Of a stretch of DNA of 64,000 bases, positions 27,156 to 39,229 are shown piece after piece (positions within the stretch are counted from its first letter, which is position 1; each line of letters begins with the position of its first letter). The stretch spans positions 8,879,609-8,943,608 of the forward strand of contig HG738137.1 in NCBI GenBank assembly GCA_000499405.2, written 5' to 3'. A program made the translations under genes and the position numbers. Below the pieces are notes generated by a model, which was given only the letters and a program-made list of their open reading frames with translations, had not been told where the DNA came from and ran no database searches. This DNA comes from Onchocerca volvulus. Its lineage: Eukaryota > Nematoda > Chromadorea > Rhabditida > Onchocercidae.

Positions 27156-27515
27156 TCTATATAAATAGAAATGTCAATGTTGGTTTGTTCAAAATCTTAA
27201 ATATCGGAAAGTCCTTCCTATTGCTTTGAAATTTCGACACAATCAATTCGAATACGCGCATGTTTTTAAATATTCATCAATTGATTTGAAATTTTTATAC
27301 GCGCTTTGCATTCGAACAGATAAATGTTTTTAAATTAATAATGTGAGCAAAAAAAGCAGTTCGTTTGTTTTTTGCTTTGTGATAAATGTGATTCGTTTAT
27401 TTTTTGATTTGTATATATGTAGTTGCGTCGCACAAATGTTGAGGTCATGATAGTGTATAATCAAATGTTTCGTTTAAGCATTTTAAGGATTACCTCTCTG
27501 ACTTCTAATATTAGA
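27156..27515. other. Helitron noncoding end region (arm A)
   Basis: This is the untranslated part between the terminal hairpins and the Pif1 fragment. It starts TCTATATAAATAGAAATGT, which recurs in inverse orientation at 32190-32215. It also carries words found in copies C and D (TTTCAAAGCAATAGG-like and CGAACAT-like). Confidence 0.5.
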
Positions 27516-27519
27516 TTGT

Positions 27520-27730
27520 GTCTTGAATTGCCTCTTTTCATAAATTTTACCCATTGATCCAACCGCACAATTGTAAGGATTGACCCTGAGCTTTGTTAAT
27601 CGTGAATGCAAACGTCTATCGAATTGAGAATTGCAATTTCTTAAATTGGAATGGTGTACCCATTGGAATCATAAGAATGCGAGGACGGAAAATTTTGGCA
27701 AATTCTTCACCAATTATTTTCAAATTTTGA
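27520..27730 (-). pseudogene. Helitron Pif1-like helicase C-terminal fragment (arm A)
   Basis: Minus-strand translation gives PRILMIPMGTPFQFKKLQF, followed after a stop or shift by AFTINKAQGQSL-like residues. This matches the conserved end of Helitron Pif1-type 5'-3' helicases, which unwind DNA during rolling-circle transposition. Only about 60-70 residues remain. It points towards the 3' hairpin at 27073, the expected order, but the Rep part of the same arm lies on the other strand, so the arm has been inverted internally. Confidence 0.6.
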
Positions 27731-27899
27731 TACAACCTTGTACTCGAATAGGTCATCATTTTTATATAGATATGTTTATTCTTTTCCACGTATAACATCC
27801 GTGACAGTTAAAAGTAAGTGAAAGGGGGAATTTTTGGACTCCACTCTGCACCACGCTCTGATGAGCGGACTGAATTTGACTCCGCCCTGTAAAATGCAA

Positions 27900-28900
27900 A
27901 GCATCGATTTGTGAATATTTTATTATTAACACTGAATATTATTAAAAAAAAAAAAAAATTCCAAAATAAAACAGAATTTTCATTTTTTTATCTATACGTC
28001 TAAACACATTTTACCTATTTATATTTCACCATATTCTGTCTTTTATTTATGATATTAAACCAAATTAAAGTAATTACAATATAATGAAAAAAGGAACAGT
28101 TAATTAGTTCAGAGTAATTTATCCATATATATATATATATAAAATCCTCTAGAAGCTGCAATAGTTTATCTTGCGCTATTTTAATTTTCTTAATTTCAAT
28201 AAGTTGCGAAAAAAAAAAAAATTTTGCAAAAATTTTCCACTATATCGACTAAGCTTCCGAAAAAGAAAAACCTTTACAAAGTTTAGGTCAAAATGAAATA
28301 TAGAACATTTTAATTTCCTCAATTTCAAAAACATTTCCATACAGTATCGACTTAAGTTTTGAAAAAAAAAAGTGTAAAGATAGAATTAAAGGAACTGGGT
28401 GAAATTTTACAGAAGATTCGCTGAGAATCAAAAATTATGACAAATAAATTCAGTAGCATGCAAATGGCACCGCAAATTATTGACTGCTTAGAAATGTAAA
28501 AACTAATAAAACCATTCCTAATGTTTCCTGATTTATCATTTGTAAAATACATTCTTTCTTTCTTTAAGTTCTGAAATTTATGATACATTTAGTTAATTTT
28601 TCAAACAAATTTCTCAAGCAATGCTAAACCTAAAAAATTAAACATTAACTAAAATGCGCAAATATTAACAAAATTATGCATATTTATGATTATAGTTTGA
28701 GTCTGAATTTACTGATGTAGACTGTTTCAGTAAGAAAGTAAACAAATAAAAACAGCTATCATCATAACCAACAAAGAACTTTGTTTGGTTTTTGTGTATA
28801 TAAAACATTTTTTGTGNGTTCATGATTAACTAAAAGTATCTAGAACTGGCAACAAATAGAAAAAAAGCATTATATTCATATTTTGTTTCGGTAAAAAATA
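27900..28900. other. AT-rich noncoding spacer inside arm A
   Basis: It has a mirror copy in arm B (about 51290-52080), so it was part of the duplicated unit. It carries a TA run at 28125-28142 and a single undetermined base at 28817. No coding signal was seen. Confidence 0.55.
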
Positions 28901-28925
28901 TAAGCAAAGTTTCTCAAGTTCTCAT

Positions 28926-31378
28926 CGACACAATAATTGAAGAATGCTCTTATTGCAAAGCTCTGAAATTTAATGGAGAAGTTTCATGCAAAAACTTATT
29001 TTCAAACGCGACCACAGCGACGTGTAGCCAAACTTGAGGATGCGCGGATGCGTTCTTCGATTTTCGATCCTTCGTTCATCGATCTTCTTCAGCAGTTTCA
29101 GGTTTGCTTTCTTTTCAACAGAATGAAAGTGATAGACTGAGAGTGGCTGAAAGACGTCAACAAGAAAGAGAAAATCAACGTCGAACGGGACTCTGTGCAC
29201 AGCCAACACGTGATTTTAATCGCTTTTTATTCCGGTACAACCCAGCTGATAATTTTAGTTTCAGTTCGCATATTCTCATTAGCACTATGAATGAAGTATG
29301 CCCTTATTGCAAGGCTCTGAAATTCAAAGGAGAAGCAAAAGGAATGTGTTGCGCTGCTGGAAAAATTAAGCTACCTCAACTGAAAGAACCGCCAGAGCCA
29401 TTGAAAACTTTGCTTGCCAGATATACTGCCGAATCAAAACGTTCCCTGTCTAAAATCAGAAAATACAACTCCTGTTCCAAATGACATCGTTCGGAGCAGA
29501 AATCGTAACGACACATTTCATGCCAACTTTCAAAGTGAAAGGGCAAATTTATCATAAAGCCGGTTCCTTTCTTCCGTTGCCAGATGGTCAGCATAAATTC
29601 TTACAAATGTATTTCATTGGTGATTACAATGATGGATTGAATGCGTGTTGCGGAATTCATATCAACATAGAAAGATCCATTGTTTTCTCAACTGCAACAG
29701 CTTTTTCACGAGAAAAACAGTTTAGTGCGTTTGTTCAAAACAGCAATTGATATGATGACATGTGATACACACAAGCATTGTTATTCATGCTGACAAAACA
29801 CCTGCTGGAGAACACGTGCGAAGATTCAATGCTCCAACTATAGACGAAGTGGCAATTGTTATTGTCGGAGATCAATTCGAACCTAGAGATATTGTTCTTC
29901 ACAGGAGAAACGATCAATTGATAAAAATTGCAGAAACTCATCGATGCTACGATGCTCTGCAATATCCAATCATTTTTTGGGATGGTGCCGATGGAGATCA
30001 CTTCAATATTAAGATGATAAATCCAATAAGTGGCGAAGAAACAAATAAGAAATGCAGCGCAATGAACTATTATTCATACCGATTAATGATTCGAGAGAAT
30101 GAAGACAATCACATTTTGAAATTCTGTCAGTTGTTTCACCAATATATCGTAGATATGTACGCAAAAATCGAAACAGAACGTTTGATATTCATCCGTTTGA
30201 ATCAGACGAAGCTTTGCTCTGAAGAATATATTCATTTGCGGGATGCAGTTGTAAATGACGGGAATACAACTAACATTGGAAGATTAACGATTTTGCCGTC
30301 TTCATGTGCAGGCAATGCACGTCATATGCATGAATACGCTCAAGATGCAAATGCATATGTTCGCCAACTGGGGCGTCCAGATCTATTCATTACATTCGCA
30401 TGCAATCCAGCTTGGGACGATATACAAAACCTCTTACTTCCTGGGCAATCGCCGATGGATAGACATGAAATCACAGCATGTCTTTTCAGACAGAAGCTGA
30501 AATTGCTAATGGATTTCATGATAAAACATGAAGTATTTGGGTCTATGCGTTGCTGGATGAACTTAGTGGCATGGCAAAAGAGAGGACTGCCACATGCACA
30601 TATACTAATCTGGCTTTATGACAAAATCACTTCAAATGAAATAGACGATGTAACATGCGCTGAAATACCCGATCCCGACGTCGATAAGGATTTGTATGGA
30701 ATTGTGACGAAAAATATGATACACGGACCTTGCGGTACACTTAATTCAAAATTACCATGCATGATAGACGGAAAATGCTCTAAGCGATATCCTCGAGCAT
30801 TAATATCCAGCACAATTACAGGAAACGATGGATATCCTTCATACAGAAGAAGATCAGCAGAAGATGGCGGTATATTGGCAACCATGCACATGTGGAATGG
30901 TGACATCGAACTAAATAATCGGTGGGTTGTTCCATATTCACCTTTGCTATTAAAAGTATACAAAGCGCACATGAACGTGGAATATTGCAATTCCGTTAAA
31001 TCCATCAAATACATTTGTAAGTACGTGAATAAAGGCAACGACATGGCAGTTTTTGGTGTGCAGCCTGAAAGAAGTGATAGGAATGCGGTATTACATATTG
31101 ATGAAATCGCACAGTATCAGGCTGGAAGATACATAAGCAGCAATGAAGCTGTATGGCGAATTTTTTCATTTCCCATACATGAACGAAATCCAGCTGTTGT
31201 TCACCTCGCAGTACATCTAGAAAATGGACAACGCGTTTATTTCACAGCTGCAAATATGCAACAAATAGCCCTGAATCCACCAGCTACAAACTGCTTTCTT
31301 CACATTATGTCAAAATGATCCATTTGCTAAAACACTGCTATATTCGGAAGTGCCTACGTATTACACATGGAATGCGAC
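28926..31378 (+). pseudogene. Helitron Rep (HUH endonuclease) region, arm A
   Basis: Three adjoining frames (29104-29484, 29481-29750 and 29762-31318) together cover the N-terminal and Rep parts of a Helitron RepHel protein. The long frame (518 residues) contains the HUH motif as PHAHILIWL (His278, His280) and both Rep tyrosines in SIKYICKYVNKG (Tyr417, Tyr421), so the nicking and joining chemistry would be present if it were translated. A shift near 29750 separates it from the upstream part. A second shift near 31300 precedes NDPFAKTLLYSEVPTYYTW-like sequence ending at 31378. There the element breaks off into an inverted segment, and no Pif1 domain follows in this orientation. A truncated second copy of the YCKALKFNGE-like segment lies at 28940-28980. 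It is not a complete transposase gene. Confidence 0.8.
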
Positions 31379-31588
31379 CTGAAACTGTGTAAGAAGATCG
31401 ATGTGTTCGCACAATCGCACATCCTCAAGTCTGGCTGCGCGTCGCTCTGCTCGTATTTGAGCCATTCTTTGTCTTCTTCGCTCAGTCGCTGATACCCATT
31501 CTTCCTGACTTCGATTTGCATTTAATCGCTGTATTCGTTGCGCTGTGCGAGTACGATGACTCAAGTTTGATCGTCGTCTGAGAGGCAT
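31361..31588 (-). pseudogene. Inverted Helitron N-terminal fragment
   Basis: The 75-codon minus-strand frame begins MPLRRRSNLSHRTRTAQRIQ and continues with Arg-rich sequence (RRRQRMAQIRAERRAARL). This is the usual basic, low-complexity start of this Helitron family; copies C and D begin with the same type of sequence. The fragment is joined head-to-head with the broken end of the Rep frame in arm A and retains its own upstream region. Confidence 0.6.
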
Positions 31589-32215
31589 TTATTGCACGAA
31601 TCAAAGCATATGGATTGTCCCGAACTATTCTAAAAATTGACTTCTGATTCAGCTTGAACTTGAACTCTAAATGCTCAGTTGAATTGTTGGAATGTTGCTA
31701 TTGCTGTGTCGCTTTTGAAAAAATTATATTAAAAGATACTAACAGTCATAAATGTTCGTAAGTTCAAAATCTTACACCTCGGAAAGTTTTTACCTATTGC
31801 TTTGAAAATTTGATCGAAGTTGAATTTCGAGTATCGCACTGCTTGCTGAACTGAACGTTGATGCTGTAAAAAATTACATATGATATTAAACGATACAAAT
31901 AGTCGTAAATGTTGAAATTTCGTAAGTTCAAAATCTTATTTTTAAAAATATAAAAACCAAAAAAAAAAAATGTCTAACTGTTCGTTCGTTCAAAATTTTG
32001 AATTTAAAATTTTAAATTTATTGTCTTAAACTCCGTCTCCTCACTTATTTTTAGTTGTCACGTACGTGACACGTTAAAAAAAGTGGTTAGGTATAAAAGA
32101 TTACTCGCCTACTTGAATGCAAGGTTGTTTCAAAATTTGAAAAAAATCGGTGGAGAACTTGAGGAGTTATTAGAGTAGTAACAGATAGCATTTACATTTC
32201 TATTTATATAATAGA
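31589..32215 (-). mobile_element. Helitron 5' end and leader, inverted
   Basis: On the minus strand this runs from TCTATTATATAAATAGAAAT (near 32214) into the start codon at 31588. It contains a perfect 16-bp palindrome at 32056-32071 and AT-rich leader words shared with copies C and D. It is probably the transcription start region of the element. Confidence 0.45.
32056..32071. repeat. 16-bp perfect palindrome TGTCACGTACGTGACA
   Basis: It is self-complementary and unusually GC-rich for its surroundings. Degenerate counterparts (CATCTGTGACAAG near 43330 and CATCCGTGACAG near 27798) sit in the matching places of other Helitron copies. It could be a protein-binding site of the element or a replication/cruciform feature. 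Confidence 0.6.
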
Positions 32216-32219
32216 TTAC

Positions 32220-32590
32220 TCTATCATCAATTATTTGCGGCATTAACAATAAACATAAATAATTGTCCACACATTCACCAATTCGATTCAATTCATAAGT
32301 TTTTATTTTTCACTAACAACAACTCTTTTCATCAAAGAAGAAAAATTCACGACATTCTTTCTCTTCTTTTTTTTCTTTATTTTCACTTAATCAGACTGAG
32401 CCACAGCAACGCATGTATGTATCGAATGCTATGTTGTGTCAGAATTTCAAAGCAAGCGCTAATAACTTTCGGAGATTTAGGATTTTGAACAAATAAAAAT
32501 TTAGGACTATTAATATCTTTTCATGCGATATACAATTATTTGCAGCACTAACAGTTCAAAAATTCAGTTGACCGATTTCGAATTCAATTT
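32220..32590. other. Spacer between Helitron copies A and C
   Basis: AT-rich, with scattered Helitron leader words (CTTTCGGAGATTTAGGATTT at about 32465). No gene was seen. Confidence 0.4.
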
Positions 32591-32599
32591 CTATCAAAA

Positions 32600-33330
32600 T
32601 TTCAAAGCAATAGGCAAAGACTTTCGGAAATTTAAGATTTTGATCAAACGAACATTCATGACTGTTAGTATCTTTTAATTCCATATAAAATTTTTTACAG
32701 TAGCAACAGTTCAACAATTCAATTGATTAGTTCCGAATTCAACTTCAAGTTCGGTCAAAAATCAATTTCGAGAACAGTTCGAGTGCAATGCATCTACTTT
32801 AGTTCATCCAAATAATGCTTCCAAGATCATATATAGGCTTTCGTGCACGCCAATTAGAAGCATGGTGACGATTAATTGCAAATCAAACTGAAGAAAAACG
32901 GGCATCAGCGAATGAGCGAAAAAGACGCAAAATGGTTCAAATTCGAGCAGAGCGATGTGCAGCCAGACTTGAGAAGCGCAATCGCGAGTACGTCAATCTT
33001 CGTTAACTTCAAATTTGCTTCCTTCTGAACAGAGTGAATATGATAGGCTGAGAGTGGCTGAAGGATGTCAACGAGAAACAGGAGGTCAACGTCAAACATG
33101 ATTCTGTGCTCAGCAATCACGCGATTATAATCGCTTTTTATTCCGGTACAACCCAGCTGATGATTTTAGTTTCAATTCGCATATTCTCATTGGCACTATG
33201 AATAAAGTATGTCCTTATTGCAAGGCTTTGAAATTCAAAGGAGAAGCAAAAAGAATGTGTTGCGCTGCTGGAAAAATTAAACTACCTCAACTTGAAGAAC
33301 CGCCAAAGCCATTAAAAACATTATCGACTC
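32600..33330 (+). pseudogene. Helitron fragment C: leader and N-terminus
   Basis: The leader words match copy D (43450-43650), up to AGTTCATCCAAATAATGCYT before the start. The coding part (about 32815-33330) aligns with the N-terminal frame of arm A: RAERCAARL, then shifted pieces equivalent to the ERRQQ, NPAD and CPYCKALKFKGEA regions. It carries several stops and shifts and is cut off at about 33330. It has no Rep domain. Confidence 0.65.
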
Positions 33331-33379
33331 TATTACAATTAATCAAATCAGAACAATATGCACGTCCACTCTAGTACCA

Positions 33380-34310
33380 CATTTTACACCAACCATCCAA
33401 ACCTATCCGACGTGATTTTTTTTTTCCTGGACACCTTAATCCTACTCTTCTACGATGTAACCAAGGTATTGGTTAGCCCTTTTCTTCTACTCTTAAGCCT
33501 AAGGTATGATTCATCGTCTATTCTTTTTACGAAAGCACTGGTATAGGCTCCGTTATAATATAACCACAAACCGCATTTTACATTATTCACCACCTCTATT
33601 ACTATCACAATTGCCAAAACCAAATCCAAGTATTGCCATGCCTCAGATACTAATACTAACTCAGCACAACAACCATAACGACAACCAACTATCCCCGCAA
33701 CCTTTTTACATGACTTTATCCAACTTAATCGTCTCCCCCCTTTTATCTTGTTATTAATTTGCATTCTTTCGCCTACTCTACTCTTACCAAACCTTTTCCT
33801 ACCCCCCCTCCCCTATAATATTTCCCCCCCTTTTGCAATCGTCCTTGCCAACCTTTTTACCGTTCCGTTTCCCAACTTATCATATCGTATACCTCGAAAA
33901 GTGACACGTTTATCGTGACTATCACTCTCTTTCGACGTGCCTTTTTTTTTTTTTATGCAACGATATGCATGATCATTATTGCTACTCATCATCATTATTG
34001 CTGCTTTACTACTCATTATGCCCTTTTATATGCATGAGGATCATGATATACCTTTTATCTACAATGATCAACCATTATTTTATTAATAGACGAGTATGAA
34101 TGCCTTTATTGGGGGCATTTAAACTCGACTACAATAATCAATGTATTTTTTGATTTTTTTCCTTTTTTTTTCCCTTACTTTTTCTTTTTTTTTTCATTTC
34201 GTTACGAATCTATTAAAAGCAGGGGGTTCCCCCCCGCACCCCCTCCATTATATAAAATAATAGTCGGGGGGTAAGCCCCCCCCGCACCCCCCTTTCCCAT
34301 TATATAGGAA
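33380..34310. other. Pyrimidine-rich island with paired G/C-run hairpins
   Basis: Composition changes sharply: the plus strand becomes C-rich and T-rich with C6-C8 runs. It ends with two tandem copies (34219-34262 and 34264-34310) of a G5-6/C7-8 stem-loop followed by GCACCCCC and CATTATATA. Two minus-strand open frames of 104 and 67 codons (33450-33764 and 33813-34016) cover much of it; the first has hydrophobic strands such as LVLVSEAWQYLDLVLAIVIV. I cannot assign them to a family. A decayed foreign, possibly viral, sequence is possible but unproven. Confidence 0.4.
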
Positions 34311-34319
34311 CTATGTTCT

Positions 34320-34613
34320 GATGCAAAATTTTTTCGTCCATTCATCAGAGCTGTCTGATGCAACCTTTACACTGACAATGTTTACTTCATTAGACAATGA
34401 AAATTGAAAATGAAAAATGATTGATAACAATATTTGCTAACAACATCTGTTGGTTACCTTGCCGATTCAAAAAATGTCATTAAGCATGTTTTGGATGATT
34501 TTCACTTTAGATTTCCTAAGGAAACTCCTGAATTTTAATCGAAACCTGTTGCTCTATTTCAAGTAATTAGACGCAAAATTTTTTTGTCTGATCATCAACG
34601 CTACCCCATGCAA
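34320..34613 (+). repeat. Direct repeat of about 45 bp, two copies
   Basis: GAYGCAAAATTTTTTYGTCY, then CATCAAMGCT and CATGCAAC-like words, occur at 34320-34364 and 34567-34613. Confidence 0.5.
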
Positions 34614-35385
34614 CTAATACAAATTTACTCGTACCTAAATCTTTCCACCTTCACCAACACTACCGCAATCAGTGTCATGAGTTTAAATAACATTGTAACT
34701 CGTGAAAAAAAAAAATAAAAGGAAAAAAAAACCTAGGTACTGTAGTATCTCTTCAATAGATATTGGTCAACCTAGGAAACGTTGATGAACAATAGCAGAG
34801 AATGCGGAAGTAATGTGTGCAAAAGATTCAGAAATGACAAGGATCATTTTTTTGTTAATGACGAAAAAAAAAGCTGGAACAAATTACATTAAATACATTC
34901 ATTGAATACATTAAAATATAATGCTAAATATCGAATTAAATTTAAATTAATTACAATTAAATGGATTTCACAATATAAGCCAAATATTTGCGGACCATTT
35001 CTTTCTAGATGCTTAGATAGCTAGGATTGTTACATGAATTCGGGAATTGTCCTTCTGTGTTGACAGAATTCGCGCCATCAAATCTTTATTTCTGTCAAAA
35101 ATCAATCAAGGAAATACAAGACTGATCTTTGACTTCTGTTTAAAAATTATCTTCCTTATTCCTATTTTTTTTCCTTTTTGGCAATTTCTTGATCAATTAT
35201 ATGAGGAAGTTATAATACAATAAATTATTCCTATTCTTTATTTTATCTTCGGATTCCGCTCGAGACGACGTAACAATATTTTTTTGTTTTTTGATCATAA
35301 GCTTTTTCTTAATCCCGAACTTTTTCTAAATTCTTCGTTTTCTTATTATCATTTGACAATTCATAAAAGGAAAGCGGATATTTTT
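34614..35385. other. Noncoding spacer
   Basis: AT-rich sequence with no recognisable gene, repeat or RNA. Confidence 0.4.
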
Positions 35386-35389
35386 TCCT

Positions 35390-37510
35390 TTAGTCTTTCT
35401 CTATGTTTAATGTTAACATAAGCATTCAATGGGCAATAAGATAATGGCATACGTCCCATTTTCAATTTAACATGTACATGTCATTTTTAAAAATTCATGG
35501 AAAACAGTAAGTGAAGTGTGGTAGACCAAACGAGTCGATTTATAGAAGGATGGGAGGGATGAGATGACAGTAAATGCAGAGATGTTGGAAGGATGGCTAT
35601 GGAGAAATGGAACGACAGTTAATGCAAAGAAGTTAATAAGTCGGTATATAGAAGGTTGGGAGGATTCGATCGGTATAAAACGATTATCTTTTTATTACCC
35701 TTATAATTATTATATCGTTTGTCGACATTGCGAAGGGAGGCAAATCTGGGGTTAATGGAATGCGGCAAGTTTGGTAAGAACTTTGGCTGCTGTAGTGGTG
35801 TATAAGCCTTCATTTTTTTTTTGTGTGTGTTGGGTTTGTGTCGGATATTTTATACTCTTTCGTATTGTTATAAGTCTTTAATTGCCTTTATCCAATGCTC
35901 ATTTAACACAGATAAACATAATTTTTATAATGAAACGTGAAATAGTTTTCGATATTAAAAATATATTCATTCTCTCTTTTTTCTTTTATTCCTCTCGAAT
36001 CTCAGCATAACTTTATTTATATATTTTCATTTCGAAAATTTTCTCAAATCATTAATTAATTACTATAATCATAATTTCTTTATATAACGTAGTATTTATT
36101 GAATGACGTTCGATGATCAAAGACAATTTTTTAGTTAGTCTTTTTATGTACCCATATTTTTATTAGCATAGGATAATGAAATTATGGGCTACGTGTCATT
36201 TTGAAGATGACATCATATTGATGTGTAAGAATAATTATTTCTCTTATACATTGAGGAAGGATAATTATGAAGTACGTGCAAATTTGAAATCTGATGTAGT
36301 AGGGAGAGGAGGTCAAACAGTGTGGAAGAATTATTTTTTTGCTTCTATCTAATACTTACTACCAAAGTTGTGCAGAGGACGTGGAGTAGAAATTGGATTA
36401 TTGGTGGTGTTAATGTTCATTTATTGGATTTCTGTTGATTTTTTTTTATCCATTTATGTATTATTTTTGTTGAATAATCACTTGTCTTAGAACCCATATG
36501 TAATGAGGAGATATTGGAAGTTTGAAATTAGCTTGTAGAATTTTGGTGTGAATGGAGTGAGGCGGGAGATAACAGTGGTAGTATTAATATTATAGAAAGA
36601 GAAATTTTTGATTGATGTGATTGGTTGTTTCAAATTAAGAAAAGATGAGAAAAATTTGATAAATGAACGACAGTAATTTCTTCGCTCCTTGATCATATCT
36701 ACTACCTAATGGCAGAAAAGAGGGAGAAGGGAAATGGCATTATCAAGTAATTTTTCCTCAGACTTTTGTGTGTGCTTTTCTTGTTTTTTGCTTTTTTTTG
36801 ATCTTATGAAGAGTGACCTTTTTTGAATATTTAGTTTTACATAAATTTTGATATACGTGCAAGTTCGAGGTTTATTATGAGAGAATGAGGGACTGAAGTA
36901 GCAATAAAGTTGTTATCGTTTTTTGCTACATTGCAAGAATAGTTGAAGAAAGATTTTTTTTCTTCAGTCTTTTTCTATATTCAATGTTAGCATATACATT
37001 CGATAGATGATAGAATAGTTGAAGTTTAAGCGCCATTTTGAAAATCCAGCTGTTTGGTAAGATAAGGTGATAGAAATTAATAAGTCTGCGTATGGAGGGT
37101 AGTCGTGTAAGTTCGAAATTTGGTTAATAGGAGATAGAAAACTCAACAATAGAAAAGGATTATCATATTTTGTTTTTTTCTTTTTTTTTTTTTTTTCCTA
37201 TCTTCCTCTATAACCTAGACATTATACTCACATTATCGAAGCTATGGAGGAAGATGGAGAAGAAAGTGCTGAATGAAACTTTGATTACTGTAATTACTGT
37301 AATGTGTGTGCATTTGGATCTATATTTTATTCTCATTGGGTGGTATTCGTTTAGAGTCTGTGTACAATACTTGAAGATTTGGAAATTGTGTGTAGAAATA
37401 TAGTATTAATGGAACATGATAAGAGCCGAATGGTTATAGTATTTTGTGACATAGGAAGGATGGCCTTGGTTGATAGAATAAGTTGTTTCAAATTAATAAT
37501 AGCACTTTCT
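35390..37510 (+). repeat. Three diverged tandem units of about 0.8 kb
   Basis: Related segments begin near 35391, 36136 and 36965, each with AGTCTTTYTMTAT and TTAGCATA words, then a CATTTTGAA-like word and a purine-rich GAAGGATGGGAGG-type stretch. The second halves also correspond: 36505-36655 and 37370-37510 share TATAGTATTAATRTTATAG-like and GGTTGTTTCAAATTAA words. Part of unit 1 (35863-36010) recurs outside the Helitron block at 52837-52995. Short open frames inside are not conserved between units. Confidence 0.5.
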
Positions 37511-39229
37511 CGATTTCCAGCATATATTTTTGCTATTTCTTTGTAATGACACTTGGATTAGTTCTTTATAATAATTTATATTGACATCAAATATTTGAAT
37601 ATTGTATGAAGCGAACTTTATTGCAGGTTAATAATGTCGTTTCTATACTATGCGATGAAAGAGGATTGCGAGTATGGGCCAGCACTGCCAACGCTAGAAG
37701 ATTCGTTGAAGTTTCTGGAGAATACCCACAGTACTTCAACATACCGGCCGCCTACATGCGAAAGGTGCAGTTTTTTTTTTTTTTTTTTCATTTGTTTTAT
37801 TGAATTTTTTATTTTTTATTTATCAATTAGGAATTGTGCGGAAAGGTTTTAGCTTCGTCTTGACGAGTTATGTTATTTCTTCGAACACTTGTTAGAATGA
37901 ATAATAGAACGTTTCAAAATGAAGTATCTGTGTATTCCTTTACACAGAAGAATGCATGATGAGTGATTTTCAGCATGGCCACTGCTTTGGAGATGAATGG
38001 TGGATCTCCAAGGAGGACGAGGGCGATGACAACGAAAACCGACTACTTCCCTCATTGGCTCGCGAGGAAGATGAATTATCATCTGTAAGTGATAGCGTGG
38101 ATGAAAAGTTGGCGGTGCTCATCTATAGCTTCAGCCGTCTCCGAATCGTCAATGAGGTTGAATAAGAGGCGGCGGGGGAACCTCCAGTGCAGGAGATAAT
38201 AGCACCAAGAGCCATCTCGGAAGCAGAAAGAATTAGGAGGCGAAGGCGGAGGACGGGACGATTATGCTTCCGCGAACTGCTGATGTGAGTTTTAAAAACG
38301 TATAATTCCTAGCTATTTGCTAGTGTATATTTTCACTGCTGGAATGAAGAATTAGTGCAGTTGTTTATGTTTGAAAGTCGAAATGTTATAAATATTATTA
38401 CCCTTTAGAGATATTGCAGATATTTTAATTACCTTATTGTTTGAATATGCTTATTTCAGGCGGTCGAAAATCATAAAGGTGCCGTTGCCGACGGAGGACT
38501 CGCTAACAGCAACGAAACAGCCAAAGCTGCCGGAAACTTTCAACCTACCATTCGGTTGAAGGTTTCGCCGGATGAATTTTTGGAGCAATTACGAGCTCTA
38601 ACGGCGGTGGGGTCCATTTCTGTCGGTGTGTATTTCTTGCTGCAAAGATAGTGAGATAGAGATTTTGTGCCATCAGAAATTTTCTAAAAGAAGACAAATT
38701 TGTTATGAATTTCTTTAAAATCCATGTTTTTGGAACTCTTGTAAAGTGGCCAAGTGCTGATTTTATTGAATTGAATAATGCACTAAAACAGCATTGTCCT
38801 CATATTCATATTTCAGATTTTAAAATATCTGACTGCGACCGCAGTTTCCCATCAGTGAAAGGGGGGCGCTTGCATGCCGCACGGTTGCATCGCAAGAACG
38901 GTGAGTATTGAAAGTGAATAATTTTTTTACGTTTTGAAAACTTTGAGTTCGTATGCGAATTTATGTGATATATTTTCTTCAACATATTTGTTATTGCAGT
39001 TTCTTAACCATTCCTATTTTAGACTTCTGCCAACGGTGCTGCAGTCTTATAAATATGTCTCCATTTTTTTGATGCGGAGCATCGTCAGGCAGCGATGCAA
39101 GAACATGCTCTCGAGTGATGTCCGAGAGTTACTGGATTCTTAATGCAAGAGCGCCTCATTAGGCAGAAGCTTTTGACTTTGTTGTATCGTCACAAGGAAG
39201 CGCGTCAACTTTACGTAAAAGGTATATTT

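Noticed and set aside
30616..31044. 142-codon minus-strand frame opposite the Helitron Rep
   Set aside because: It is antisense to a frame with HUH and tyrosine motifs and has no features of its own.
33900..33945. Regulatory direct repeat around GTGACACG and GTGACTATC
   Set aside because: The words are too short and imperfect to separate from chance in this skewed sequence.
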